From Ensifer sp. LC163 (GTDB taxonomy: Bacteria; Pseudomonadota; Alphaproteobacteria; Rhizobiales; Rhizobiaceae), in assembly GCF_001695855.1 (NCBI RefSeq), contig NZ_MBSS01000024.1, positions 1-51,189 of the forward strand: a stretch of DNA of 51,189 nt. Reading direction: 5' to 3'. Each line of letters begins with the position of its first letter. Position 1 is the stretch's first letter. The position numbers and the translations under genes are program-made. This document shows, piece by piece, positions 8,327 to 17,018 of this stretch. Below the pieces are notes generated by a model. It saw only the letters and a program-made list of their open reading frames with translations. It did not search any database and was not told the origin of the DNA.

Positions 8327-9388
8327 TCAGGCGGACTTGCCGGTAACGGCCGGGCTGAAGACCATGAGGCTGAGTATCTCGAACAGAACCTGGGCGCCGG
8401 CATGCGCCGTGTTGGTCGTCGAGTCATACTGCGGCGCGACCTCGACGACGTCGCCGCCAACCAGGTTGACGCCCTTGAAGCCGCGGATCAGTTCCAGCAC
8501 TTCGCGGGTGGTGAGGCCGCCGACCTCAGGCGTGCCGGTGCCCGGCGCAAAGCTCGGATCGAGGCTGTCGATGTCGAAGGAGAGATAGGTCGGGCCGTCG
8601 CCGACAATCTTCTTCGCCTTCTCGATGATCGCGGGAATGCCGAGACCGGTCACTTCCTCCGCATGGATGACGGTCATGCCGGACTCGTAGGAGAACTCCC
8701 AGAGATATTCGGCCGAGCCGCGGATGCCGATCTGCACCACGCGGGTCGGGTCGAGCACGCCGTCGAGCACCGCGTTGCGGAACGGACCGCCGTGGTGGAA
8801 CTTGGTGAGGTCATAGGCGCCGCCGGTGTCGCAATGGGCATCGATATGGATCATGCCGACCGGCTTCTTCTTGCCGACGGCCTTCAGGATCGGATGGGTG
8901 ATCGAATGGTCGCCACCGACCGACAGCGGAATGACGCCGGCATCGACGATCTGGTTAAAGCGCTTTTCGATGTCCTCGTGGCTGAGTTCCAGCCGGTAGC
9001 GGCTCTGGAACGGCACGTCGCCGATGTCGGCAACACGCAGTTCGTGAACCGGCGCGCAGCCGAGCACGTGGTTGTAGGGGCCGATGCGCTCGATCGAACG
9101 CAACGCCCGCGGTCCGAAGCGCGAACCCGGACGGTTGGTGACGCCGAGATCCATCGGAATGCCGACGATCGCGACCTGCAGATTGCCGAAATCAGGCTCG
9201 TCGGCATCGACAGCCATATGCGGCGCGGTCAGGAATGTCGGGATGCCGGAATAGGGCGCAAGGCGCGTGCCGCTCTTGGTGAAGATCTTGTCGGCGACGC
9301 GGCGGAAAGTCGGGTCGAACAGTTCGCCGCCATGGCTCTCGCCGTATTTCGCCTTGAGTTCGCCAAGCTTCTTTTCGTCCCAGGCCAT
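8327..9388 (-). CDS. speB: Ureohydrolase (agmatinase / guanidinobutyrase family)
   Basis: Predicted 353-residue dimanganese ureohydrolase that releases urea from a guanidino compound. The metal ligands are intact: His161 (GGDHS), Asp183/His185/Asp187 (HIDAHCD) and Asp272/Asp274 (SFDIDSLDP). It is longer than E. coli agmatinase (about 306 residues) because of an N-terminal extension, as seen in several guanidinobutyrases and guanidinopropionases, so agmatine is not certain as substrate. The start has GGAGG 9 nt upstream. It is the first gene of the leftward operon and is divergent from a LysR regulator. The downstream amino-acid and polyamine importers suggest uptake and use of guanidino compounds, giving putrescine or GABA. 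Confidence 0.88.
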   Translation of the reverse strand: MAWDEKKLGELKAKYGESHGGELFDPTFRRVADKIFTKSGTRLAPYSGIPTFLTAPHMAVDADEPDFGNLQVAIVGIPMDLGVTNRPGSRFGPRALRSIERIGPYNHVLGCAPVHELRVADIGDVPFQSRYRLELSHEDIEKRFNQIVDAGVIPLSVGGDHSITHPILKAVGKKKPVGMIHIDAHCDTGGAYDLTKFHHGGPFRNAVLDGVLDPTRVVQIGIRGSAEYLWEFSYESGMTVIHAEEVTGLGIPAIIEKAKKIVGDGPTYLSFDIDSLDPSFAPGTGTPEVGGLTTREVLELIRGFKGVNLVGGDVVEVAPQYDSTTNTAHAGAQVLFEILSLMVFSPAVTGKSA

Positions 9389-9545
9389 CCTTGCAAACCT
9401 CCGTCATGTCAGCCGGGGAATGCGCACAAAGGCGCCACAGATCATTATCTGCGGATGGGGCCGGCTCTCTCCGGCGCAATCATGTTCCCCAGGCTTTTTT
9501 GCCCTTGTTGACTAGCATTAGGTGACAAATCCTCTGGAAAATCAA

Positions 9546-9590
9546 TTGACATTGTTATAGCGTTTCGTGTGAGAAAAATTCACATAACAA
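9546..9590. promoter_or_regulatory. Candidate LysR operator in divergent promoter
   Basis: The gap between the ureohydrolase and LysR genes holds a nested inverted repeat: TTGTTAT (9553-9559) with ATAACAA (9584-9590), enclosing GTGA-N7-TCAC. A TTGACA hexamer begins at 9546. An AT-rich dyad next to a divergent LysR gene is the usual place for its binding site. Transcription starts cannot be assigned. Confidence 0.45.
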
Positions 9591-9612
9591 CAGCCCGCCG
9601 GAACTGACCTCC

Positions 9613-10659
9613 TTGTCCAGCCGCCTGCCGCCTTTGAACCCCTTGCGCGCCTTCGAGGCAACGGCGCGCCGTGGCTCCGTGTCGGCTGCCGCGCGTGAAC
9701 TGAACGTGACGCATGGCGCCATCAGCCACCAGATCCGCGCGCTCGAACTGTCGATCAACGCCACGCTGTTCGAGCGCGGCGGCAAGCGGCTGAAACTGAC
9801 GCCGCAGGGCGCGCTATTGCTACCCGCCGTCACCCACGCCTTTGCCGAGATCGCTGCGGCGACAGCCGCCATGACGCGCCCGACCACCAGCGGCGAGTTG
9901 CGCATCACCTGCGTTCCCGCCCTGCTCTCCTTCTGGCTGATCCCGCGTCTGCATCTCTTCACCGAGCAGTTTCCCGACGTGCGCCTGACCCTGATCGCCT
10001 CCAATGACGCCGCCTATCTCGATGCGTCCGATGTCGACGTCTGCCTGATCTACGGCGACGGCAACTGGCCTGGCTGCTGGTCGAAGCTCTGGAGCCGGCT
10101 GGAACTGTTCCCGGTGGTCAGCCCGACATTGCTGAACATGCGGCCGTTGCGCTCCGTGCGCGACCTGCGCGACCATGTGATGCTGCATGGCGACGACGGC
10201 CGCGAATGGAACACCTGGCTGGCGGCAGCCGACGCCAGCGACCTGCAGCGCGGCCGCCAGCATTTCATGAGCGATGCGCGGCTTTCGACCGAAGCGGCGC
10301 TGCACAATCAGGGTGTCGCGCTCGGCGACACCATCACCGCCGGCAGCCTGATCGCGCGCGGCGAACTGATCGCGCCTTTCGACCTGACGGTTCCGGCCAA
10401 CGACGCCTTTTACGTCGCCTGCCGCAACGAGGTACTGGCCGCGCCGATCGTGCGCATTTTCATCGACTGGATGTTCTCGGCGCTGGAAAACGACCCGATG
10501 CCGGAACTCCAGACTTCGGCGCGCACGATTATTCGCAGCCGAGCCTCGAAATCCGATCCGACAGACCGTAAATCGGTAAACGACGGTTTTCAGCCGGTTT
10601 CAGCCCCGGCCCGTGGCCGGCGGCTGGACCGCCCACAGAAACGCAAGAACAAAGCCTGA
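9613..10659 (+). CDS. LysR-family regulator (GcvA-like)
   Basis: Predicted 348-residue regulator. An N-terminal winged HTH (PLNPLRAFEATARRGSVSAA, then VTHGAISHQIRALE) resembles GcvA, and a substrate-binding domain follows from about residue 90. The start is probably TTG at 9613 with only a weak GGA upstream; there is no in-frame ATG before the HTH and the frame closes at 9547. It is divergent from the ureohydrolase operon, which it probably controls. It is followed at 18 nt by an aminotransferase gene that may share its transcript. The tail after residue 300 is polar and longer than usual. Confidence 0.88.
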   Translation: MSSRLPPLNPLRAFEATARRGSVSAAARELNVTHGAISHQIRALELSINATLFERGGKRLKLTPQGALLLPAVTHAFAEIAAATAAMTRPTTSGELRITCVPALLSFWLIPRLHLFTEQFPDVRLTLIASNDAAYLDASDVDVCLIYGDGNWPGCWSKLWSRLELFPVVSPTLLNMRPLRSVRDLRDHVMLHGDDGREWNTWLAAADASDLQRGRQHFMSDARLSTEAALHNQGVALGDTITAGSLIARGELIAPFDLTVPANDAFYVACRNEVLAAPIVRIFIDWMFSALENDPMPELQTSARTIIRSRASKSDPTDRKSVNDGFQPVSAPARGRRLDRPQKRKNKA

Positions 10660-10677
10660 GACATAGGAACACCCGCC

Positions 10678-11856
10678 ATGCCGCATTTCAATCCGCTCGT
10701 CGAAAAGCTCTCGCCGCCGCCCGTGCCGTCGGTGCTTGCCTGGGCGAAAAGCTATGATGGCGCCCGCGGGCCGCTGATCGACCTGTCGCAGGCGGTGCCC
10801 GGCTATCCGGCGCACCCCGACATGCTGGCATGGCTCGGCGAAGCGGCGGCATCGACTGCCTATACCGGCTATGGCGCAATAGAAGGCGAAGCCGTGCTGC
10901 GCGAGGCCTATGCCGCGCATGTGGCAGGCCTTTATGGCTCTGCGATCACGGCCGACAACATCCACATCACTTCGGGCTGCAACCAGGCGTTCATCTGTGC
11001 CGCAATGGCGATTGCCGCGGCCGGCGATACGATCCTGATGACCAACCCCTACTACTTCAACCAGAAAACGACGCTGGCCATGCTCGGCATCAATGTCGAG
11101 CTGGTGCCCTGCGATGCCGGTGCCGGTTTCCTGCCGGAGGTGGACGCAATCACTGCAACGCTGCGCCCGGGTATCCGCGCGCTTGCGCTCGTGTCGCCGA
11201 ACAATCCGACCGGTGCGATCTATCCGCCCGAGCTTCTGTCGCGCATTCACGACGTCTGCCGCGCCAACGGTACCTGGCTGATTCTCGACGAAACCTACCG
11301 CGACTTCCTGCCCGACGCCGCCGCGGCCCCACACGAATTGCTGCAGGCGCAAGGATGGCAGGACAGTTTCATCGGCCTCTACAGCTTCTCGAAATCCTTC
11401 TGCATTCCGGGCCATCGTCTCGGCGCGATCACGGCCGGGCCGGCGCTCGTAGAGCAGGTCACCAAGATCATGGACAACCTGCAGATCTGCGCACCCCGCT
11501 CGGCCCAGGCCGCGGTCGCCAAAGCTATTCCCGCGCTTGCCGATTGGCGCCTTGGCAATCGCGCCGAAATCGCCACGCGTGCCGATGCGCTGCGCGATGT
11601 CATGAGCCGGCTGCCGCAATGGAAGCTGCAGGCGATCGGTGCCTACTTCGCCTATGTCAGGCATCCGTTCCCGGATATCGATTCGCAGTTCGTCGCCGAG
11701 AAACTGGCGAAACTCGCCGGCGTCGTCTGCCTGCCGGGGGACTATTTCGGCGAGGGCCAGGAAAATTACCTGCGCTTTGCCTTTGCCAATGCCGACGCCG
11801 ACACGATCCGCCAGCTGGAAGAGCGGCTCGCCGGCTTCAACCTCCCCGGCCTGTAG
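10678..11856 (+). CDS. PLP-dependent aminotransferase, class I/II
   Basis: Predicted 392-residue fold-type I aminotransferase. The cofactor residues are visible: Asn176 region (SPNNPTG), Asp204/Tyr207 (ILDETYRD), Lys239 as the Schiff-base lysine (YSFSKSFCIPGHR), and the phosphate-contacting Arg in GHRLG. It follows the LysR gene by 18 nt, probably as one operon, and converges on the EamA gene with a 6-nt gap. The substrate is unknown; a role downstream of guanidino or polyamine catabolism is possible from context only. Confidence 0.9.
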   Translation: MPHFNPLVEKLSPPPVPSVLAWAKSYDGARGPLIDLSQAVPGYPAHPDMLAWLGEAAASTAYTGYGAIEGEAVLREAYAAHVAGLYGSAITADNIHITSGCNQAFICAAMAIAAAGDTILMTNPYYFNQKTTLAMLGINVELVPCDAGAGFLPEVDAITATLRPGIRALALVSPNNPTGAIYPPELLSRIHDVCRANGTWLILDETYRDFLPDAAAAPHELLQAQGWQDSFIGLYSFSKSFCIPGHRLGAITAGPALVEQVTKIMDNLQICAPRSAQAAVAKAIPALADWRLGNRAEIATRADALRDVMSRLPQWKLQAIGAYFAYVRHPFPDIDSQFVAEKLAKLAGVVCLPGDYFGEGQENYLRFAFANADADTIRQLEERLAGFNLPGL

Positions 11857-11862
11857 TGGCGT

Positions 11863-12753
11863 CTAACCCCGGCGGGCGATCAGGATGCCGACGAGCACGA
11901 TCGCCCCGCCGATCGCCTGCATCAGCCCGACAGGCTCGGAAAGCAAGATCCAGGCGAGGATCGCAGCGACGACGGGCTGCAGCAGCAGCGTCAGCGACGA
12001 GAAGGCTGGCGGCAGGTAGGCAAGCGCATAAGTGATCGCCACCTGCCCGCCCGCATGGCTGACAAAAGCCAGACCGAACAGCATCGACCAGCCGAAGAGG
12101 GTCGGAGGCAACAATGTCGGCTCGGAGAGAAGCACGATCGGCAGCATGCAGATGGCGGCCGATGCCGTGCTCCAGACCATGATCCGGATGGTGCTGAACA
12201 GGCTACGCAGCCGGCCGATCGCCAGAATGTAGCCGGCATAAAACATCGCTGCGACGACGGCGACGCCATCACCCAGCAGATCACCGTCGCCAAGCGCCAT
12301 CGGCCCGCCCTTGAGGATGACCACGCCGGCGACCGCCGTCACGAGGCCGGCGGCGAAGACGCCGCTGATGCGCGCGCGGAAAAGCAGCCAACTTGCGAGC
12401 GTCACGAAAACAGGCGCAAGGTTGGCAAGCAGCGTGGCGTTGGCAACCGACGTCTTGGTCAGCGCATAGTGCCAGGCGGCAAGGTCGATCGCGAGGAAGA
12501 CACCCGGCAGCACCAGCAGCGCATATTCCGAGAGCCGCTCGGGCCGCCGGTCCGATGCCGGCGCCCCGCGAAACCACGACCAGGCGAGCAGAGGAAGCAG
12601 CGCCAGCGCCACACGCCAGAAGGCAGTCGCCATCGGCCCGACCTCGGACAGCCGCACGAAGATCGGCGAGCCGCCGATCGCAGCCCCGCCGATCAGGAGA
12701 GCGGCCATGGCAAGGCGGTTATGAGACGAAGGGGTTGTTGATGCTGAGGTCAC
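11863..12753 (-). CDS. EamA/DMT-family membrane transporter
   Basis: Predicted 296-residue inner-membrane protein with about ten hydrophobic helices in two EamA repeats. The first repeat contains GGSPIFVRLSEVGPMATAFW and the second runs from about residue 150 to the end. The GTG at 12753 gives the longest form; an ATG at 12708 just before the first helix is an alternative. Members export amino acids or other metabolites. It has no obvious operon partner and converges with the aminotransferase gene. Confidence 0.85.
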   Translation of the reverse strand: MTSASTTPSSHNRLAMAALLIGGAAIGGSPIFVRLSEVGPMATAFWRVALALLPLLAWSWFRGAPASDRRPERLSEYALLVLPGVFLAIDLAAWHYALTKTSVANATLLANLAPVFVTLASWLLFRARISGVFAAGLVTAVAGVVILKGGPMALGDGDLLGDGVAVVAAMFYAGYILAIGRLRSLFSTIRIMVWSTASAAICMLPIVLLSEPTLLPPTLFGWSMLFGLAFVSHAGGQVAITYALAYLPPAFSSLTLLLQPVVAAILAWILLSEPVGLMQAIGGAIVLVGILIARRG

Positions 12754-12868
12754 GTCGATGTCCGGCTGTCTGCTGGCGGGCGGGGACGATCATGGCGCCC
12801 ATGACAACGCAGCTAACAGAAGTGCGGCATCGGCGACAGTCGCAATAAATCGCCCGATGCAACAAAGA

Positions 12869-12896
12869 CGGCCGCCATGCGGAAACACGGCGGCCG
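12869..12896 (-). terminator. Terminator after aldehyde dehydrogenase gene
   Basis: GGCCGCC (12870-12876) pairs with GGCGGCC (12889-12895) across an A-rich loop. Reading leftward it is followed by GTCTTTGTT. It lies about 45 nt after the stop at 12941, consistent with rho-independent termination of the second polyamine operon. Confidence 0.65.
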
Positions 12897-12940
12897 CCAG
12901 ATGGTTCGATTGCGCCTCGCCGGCGCAATGCTTCGTCTCG

Positions 12941-14374
12941 TCAGGCGGCGTCGGGAATATGCACCGTCTTGACCTCGAGGAAATCCTCAAGGCCGAACAT
13001 ACCCCCTTCACGGCCGTTGCCGGATTGCTTGTAGCCGCCAAACGGGCTGCCGTAACGATGCGGCCCACCATTGATGTGAACCATGCCGGCGCGCAGCCGC
13101 GAAGCCACCCGCTCCGCCCGCTTGGGGTCACCGGTCTGCACATAGGCGGCAAGGCCGTAATTGGTGTCGTTGGCGATGGCGATCGCCTCCTCCTCGGTAT
13201 CGAAGGGGATGATCGCCAGCACCGGCCCGAACACTTCCTCGCGGGCGATGCGCATGGTGTTGTTGACGTCGGCAAAAATGGTCGGCTTGACGAAGTAGCC
13301 GGTTTCGAAGCCCTCCGGCTTGCCGGCGCCGCCGACGACAAGACGCGCGCCTTCGGCAATGCCGGCCTCAATCAGCGCCTGGACGCGGCCGAACTGGACG
13401 TCGCTCACCAGCGGTCCGATATGGCTGCCCTCCTTGGTCGGATCGCCGACCTCGGCTCCACGACCGACGCGGCCGGCGATCTCGACGACCTTGTCGTAGA
13501 CGCTGCGCTCGACCAGCATGCGCGTCGGCGCATCGCAGGACTGGCCGGAATTGTTGAAGCATTCGAACACGCTTCCGGCCACCCGGTCTTCGAGGTCGGC
13601 ATCGGCAAAGACGATGTTCGGCGACTTGCCGCCAAGTTCGAGCGTCACGCGCTTCACCGTTTCGGCCGCATCCTTGCTGACGGCGATGCCGGCGCGGGTT
13701 GAACCGGTAAACGACATCATGTCGATATCCCGGTGCTTCGACAGTGCGGCACCGGCATTGATGCCGTCGCCGTTGACGAGGTTGAAGACGCCGGCGGGGA
13801 AACCGGCCTCATCGATCATTTCTGCATAGAGCATGGCGTTGAGCGGGGTGAACTCGCTCGGCTTCAGCACGCAGGTAGAGCCGGTCGCAAGTGCCGGGAC
13901 GACCTTGAGCGCGATCTGGTTGATCGGCCAGTTCCAGGGCGTGATCAGGCCGCAGACGCCGATCGGCTCGCGCAGGATCACGTCGCCGTTCGGCAGCGTG
14001 TCGCGCGTCTTCAGCCGCTTCAGCGCATCGATGAAGCCCTGCAGATGACCGACGCCGACGTCCGCCTGCTGCTCACGCGTCATCGTCGTCGGCGCGCCGA
14101 GCTCCATGGTAATGGTCGCGACCATCTCGTCGTAGCGGCGCTTGTAGATTGCCAGCAGCTTTTCCAGCAGCGCCAGCCGCTCGTCGACGCTGGTGCGGCT
14201 ATAGGTGGCGAAGGCCTTTTTCGCGGCGGCGACGGCGCGATCGATGTCCGCAGCGGTCCCCATCGAGATCACCGCAACCGCCTTCTCGGTCGCCGGGTTC
14301 AGCACCTCCAGATCGTTCGGCGCGATCGGGTCGACCCATCGGCCATCGATATAAAACTTCCTCTTGTCGAGCAT
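12941..14374 (-). CDS. NAD(P)-dependent aldehyde dehydrogenase
   Basis: Predicted 477-residue ALDH-superfamily enzyme. Catalytic residues visible are Asn149 (PWNWP), Lys171 (KPSE), Glu246 (LELGGKSP) and nucleophile Cys280 (NNSGQSCDAP). ATG 14374 is chosen because AAGGAGGAG precedes it; upstream in-frame residues overlap the previous gene. It is the last gene of the second polyamine importer operon, 16 nt after the hydrolase gene. An aminoaldehyde made by polyamine oxidation or transamination is a reasonable substrate; this is inference. Confidence 0.92.
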   Translation of the reverse strand: MLDKRKFYIDGRWVDPIAPNDLEVLNPATEKAVAVISMGTAADIDRAVAAAKKAFATYSRTSVDERLALLEKLLAIYKRRYDEMVATITMELGAPTTMTREQQADVGVGHLQGFIDALKRLKTRDTLPNGDVILREPIGVCGLITPWNWPINQIALKVVPALATGSTCVLKPSEFTPLNAMLYAEMIDEAGFPAGVFNLVNGDGINAGAALSKHRDIDMMSFTGSTRAGIAVSKDAAETVKRVTLELGGKSPNIVFADADLEDRVAGSVFECFNNSGQSCDAPTRMLVERSVYDKVVEIAGRVGRGAEVGDPTKEGSHIGPLVSDVQFGRVQALIEAGIAEGARLVVGGAGKPEGFETGYFVKPTIFADVNNTMRIAREEVFGPVLAIIPFDTEEEAIAIANDTNYGLAAYVQTGDPKRAERVASRLRAGMVHINGGPHRYGSPFGGYKQSGNGREGGMFGLEDFLEVKTVHIPDAA

Positions 14375-14390
14375 GCGCTCCTCCTTCCCG

Positions 14391-15125
14391 TCAGATTGTC
14401 TTTTCTTTCTTCGCGAGCCAGTCCTTGATGAGCGCGCGGTAGCGCTCGCCTGAAAAGCTCGGAAAATGTCCGCCGTGAACGATACGCGCCGGAATGCGCA
14501 GCAACCGTTCCATCGACGCCAGATAGTCGTCGGCATTGGCGTGGTAGGTATCCTCGATCAACGGCCCGTCGTAGAGGATGTCTCCGGAAAAGAGCACGCC
14601 GGTCTTCTCTTCCCAAAGAGCGATGCCGCCGGGCGAATGGCCGGGCGTATGGATCACCTCGAAGCGGCGATCGCCGAGATCGATATGGTCGCCATCGGCA
14701 AGAACGATGGTCGCCGGCGCAGCCTTCACCGCATAGGTGGTCGAGGCATAGGGCTCGGGCGGCAGCGCCTCGAAGATCTCGTCGGCGACATAGGGATCGG
14801 CGAGCGTGTTGGCACGCGTCGGATGCGCCAGCAGTTCGGCCTCCGCCGCATGCACTGCCCGGCAATCGAATTCGTGATGGCAGCCGATATGGTCGAAATG
14901 CGTATGGCTGGCGACGGCGGTCAGCTTGCGCTCGGTGACCAGCGGCACCCACTCGCGCAAGGACACGACCCCCATGCCGCTATCGACCAGCATGTCGCGG
15001 TCGCGCCCGCGCACATGCCACATGTTGCAGCGGTAGAACTCCTGGATGAAGGGTTCGCAGATGTAGGTGACATCGTCGTCGAGACGTTTCACCGCATACC
15101 AGTCTTTCGGAGCAATTCGCCGCAT
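14391..15125 (-). CDS. Metallo-beta-lactamase-fold hydrolase
   Basis: Predicted 244-residue MBL-fold metalloenzyme. The dizinc motif His74-X-His76-X-Asp78-His79 (SHTHFDHIG) is intact, and further ligands are in HTPGHSPGG, SGDILYD and HGGHFPSF. There is no signal peptide, so it is probably cytosolic. The gene starts 4 nt after the ATPase stop with only a weak GGAA upstream, which suggests coupled translation. Inside a polyamine importer operon it may hydrolyse a lactone, thioester or glutathione adduct; the substrate cannot be inferred. Confidence 0.88.
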   Translation of the reverse strand: MRRIAPKDWYAVKRLDDDVTYICEPFIQEFYRCNMWHVRGRDRDMLVDSGMGVVSLREWVPLVTERKLTAVASHTHFDHIGCHHEFDCRAVHAAEAELLAHPTRANTLADPYVADEIFEALPPEPYASTTYAVKAAPATIVLADGDHIDLGDRRFEVIHTPGHSPGGIALWEEKTGVLFSGDILYDGPLIEDTYHANADDYLASMERLLRIPARIVHGGHFPSFSGERYRALIKDWLAKKEKTI

Positions 15126-15129
15126 GTTG

Positions 15130-16230
15130 CTAAAGGGTTCCGCTTGCCGCCGGTAAGGCTACGACGTCGGCAGCCCGCACCGCAAGGGGGATGATCTCGC
15201 CGTCGCGCACGTCGGAGGATTGCGGCAGGTGCGCCACCAGCGCATCGCCGTCGGTCGCGCAAGGCTGGAGATGGCAACGGTAGTGGGTGCCGAAGAAGGC
15301 GCTGCCGGCGACGCGCGCCTCGCCGAGCGTGAACATCGGGCCATCCGATTTGTCCGCGCCGCGAAAATGCTCCGGCCGGATGGTGAGCGTGATCGCGTCG
15401 CCGGCCTTCGGCGCTGCAGCGGTGAAGTTGGCGGCGGGAAGCGCCAGGTTGCCGAGCGATGTTTCGACCTCGGCCGACGATGCGTCGGCGGCCCGCACCC
15501 GGCCGGAGACAAAATTGACCTCGCCCATGAAGCCCGCCGAAAACAGCGACCGCGGCCGCATGTAGATCTGCGACGGCGGACCGAAATCCTCGATCCGGCC
15601 CTGGTTCATGACGACGATCCGGTCGGCGATCGCCATCGCCTCCTCCTGGTCGTGGGTCACATGGACGAAAGTGGTGCCAACCCGCTTCTGGATCGCCTTC
15701 AACTCATCCTGCATCTGCCGGCGAAGCTTCAGATCCAGGGCGCCGAGGGGCTCGTCGAGCAGCAGCACTTCGGGATCGACCGCAAGGGCGCGGGCAAGAG
15801 CCACCCGCTGGCGCTGTCCGCCGGAGAGTTCGTGCGGCCGCTTGCCGGCGGACGCCTTGAGGCCGACGAGATCGAGAAAACCGAGCGCCTTTTTGTCCCG
15901 CTCGGCCTTGCCGAGACCGCGCATCCGGAGCCCGAAGCCGACATTGTCGACAAGCCGCATATGCGGGAACAGCGCATAGTCCTGAAACATCGTCGTCGTC
16001 GGGCGTTTGGCCGGCGTCACGAAGGTCATGTCGCGATCGCCGATCACGACGCGGCCGGAGCTTGGCGACAGGAACCCGCCGAGAATGGAAAGGAGCGTGG
16101 TCTTGCCGCAGCCCGACGGGCCGAGCAGAACGATGAACTCTCCTGCTCGGATGTCGAGCGAAACCTTGTCCAGCGCCTTGAAGTGCCCGAACGTCTTGCT
16201 GACGTTTTCGATCGAGACGGGAGCGGTCAT
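15130..16230 (-). CDS. ABC importer ATPase, polyamine type (PotA-like)
   Basis: Cytoplasmic 366-residue ATPase. It has Walker A GPSGCGKT (37-44), signature LSGGQRQR (135-142), Walker B LLLDEP with Glu160, and H-loop His193 (VTHDQEEAM). A C-terminal TOBE-like region follows residue 240. The start overlaps the permease stop (ATGA). It is the energising subunit of the second PotD-type importer and differs throughout from the first one at 3748-4785, so this is not a recent duplication. Confidence 0.93.
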   Translation of the reverse strand: MTAPVSIENVSKTFGHFKALDKVSLDIRAGEFIVLLGPSGCGKTTLLSILGGFLSPSSGRVVIGDRDMTFVTPAKRPTTTMFQDYALFPHMRLVDNVGFGLRMRGLGKAERDKKALGFLDLVGLKASAGKRPHELSGGQRQRVALARALAVDPEVLLLDEPLGALDLKLRRQMQDELKAIQKRVGTTFVHVTHDQEEAMAIADRIVVMNQGRIEDFGPPSQIYMRPRSLFSAGFMGEVNFVSGRVRAADASSAEVETSLGNLALPAANFTAAAPKAGDAITLTIRPEHFRGADKSDGPMFTLGEARVAGSAFFGTHYRCHLQPCATDGDALVAHLPQSSDVRDGEIIPLAVRAADVVALPAASGTL

Positions 16231-17018
16231 TGTTTCTTCGTCCTTCCGAACAGGGAAAACTCCAGGATCAGCAGCAGCGCCACCGAGGCAAGAAAGACCA
16301 GCGAGCCGATCGCATTGGTCTTGGGGTTGAGGCCGGAGCGCAGCATGCTCCAGATCTCGACGGGCAGGGTCACGTCGAAGCGCGACAGCAGAAAAGCGAT
16401 GATGAACTCGTCCCAGCTGAAGGTCACCGACAGGAAGAAGGCGGCCAGGATCGAGGGCATCAGCATCGGCGCGGTGACCAGCGTCATGACCTTGAAATCG
16501 CTAGCGCCCAGGTCGCGTGCCGCCCGCTCGATGTTGATCTGGTGATCGCCCATCGAGGCATAGATGATCGCAAAGCAGAGCGGCAGGTTGATCACCACGT
16601 GACCGATGCCGACCGTCAGAAGCGACAGCGGCATATGCAGCGCGTTGAGCAGCGCCAGCAGCCCGAGCGCGATGATTAGATAGCTGACCGTCATCGGCGC
16701 GATCAGCAGGCCCCTTTGCAAGGCCGAGCCCGGCAGCTTGTAGCGCGCCAGCGAATAGGCGGCGAGAAAGCCGAGCACGCAGGAGACCACGGATGAAGAG
16801 ATCGCGACCAGCATCGAATTGCCGAGCGCCGCCATCAGCTTGCGGTCGACGAAGACCGCCTCGTACCACTGGGTGGAAAAGCCGTTGAACGGCGGCACCG
16901 GCAGCCGCCCGTCCTGGAAGGAGAACAGCACGAGCACCGCCACCGGAAGGAAGATGAAGGCGTAGACGAGAGCAAGGTAGGCCCAGGACACACCACTGAC
17001 GAGAATTCTGCGCAGCAT
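16227..17018 (-). CDS. ABC polyamine-type permease (PotC-like)
   Basis: Inner-membrane permease of 263 residues. The EAA-type loop reads ERAARDLGASDFKVMTLV and the membrane segments are typical of PotC. The start is ATG 17018, overlapping the upstream stop by one base (TGATG). A much longer open frame upstream is only the shadow of the PotB-like gene. It pairs with the preceding permease. Confidence 0.9.
   Translation of the reverse strand: MLRRILVSGVSWAYLALVYAFIFLPVAVLVLFSFQDGRLPVPPFNGFSTQWYEAVFVDRKLMAALGNSMLVAISSSVVSCVLGFLAAYSLARYKLPGSALQRGLLIAPMTVSYLIIALGLLALLNALHMPLSLLTVGIGHVVINLPLCFAIIYASMGDHQINIERAARDLGASDFKVMTLVTAPMLMPSILAAFFLSVTFSWDEFIIAFLLSRFDVTLPVEIWSMLRSGLNPKTNAIGSLVFLASVALLLILEFSLFGRTKKQ

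Noticed and set aside
7580-9511. 643-codon rightward open frame
   Set aside because: It is opposite the binding-protein and ureohydrolase genes, has no family resemblance and no ribosome site; long antisense frames are common at this GC content.
14375-14536. In-frame N-terminal extension of the aldehyde dehydrogenase
   Set aside because: It overlaps the hydrolase gene, lacks a ribosome site and does not resemble the family, whereas ATG 14374 has a strong AAGGAGGAG.
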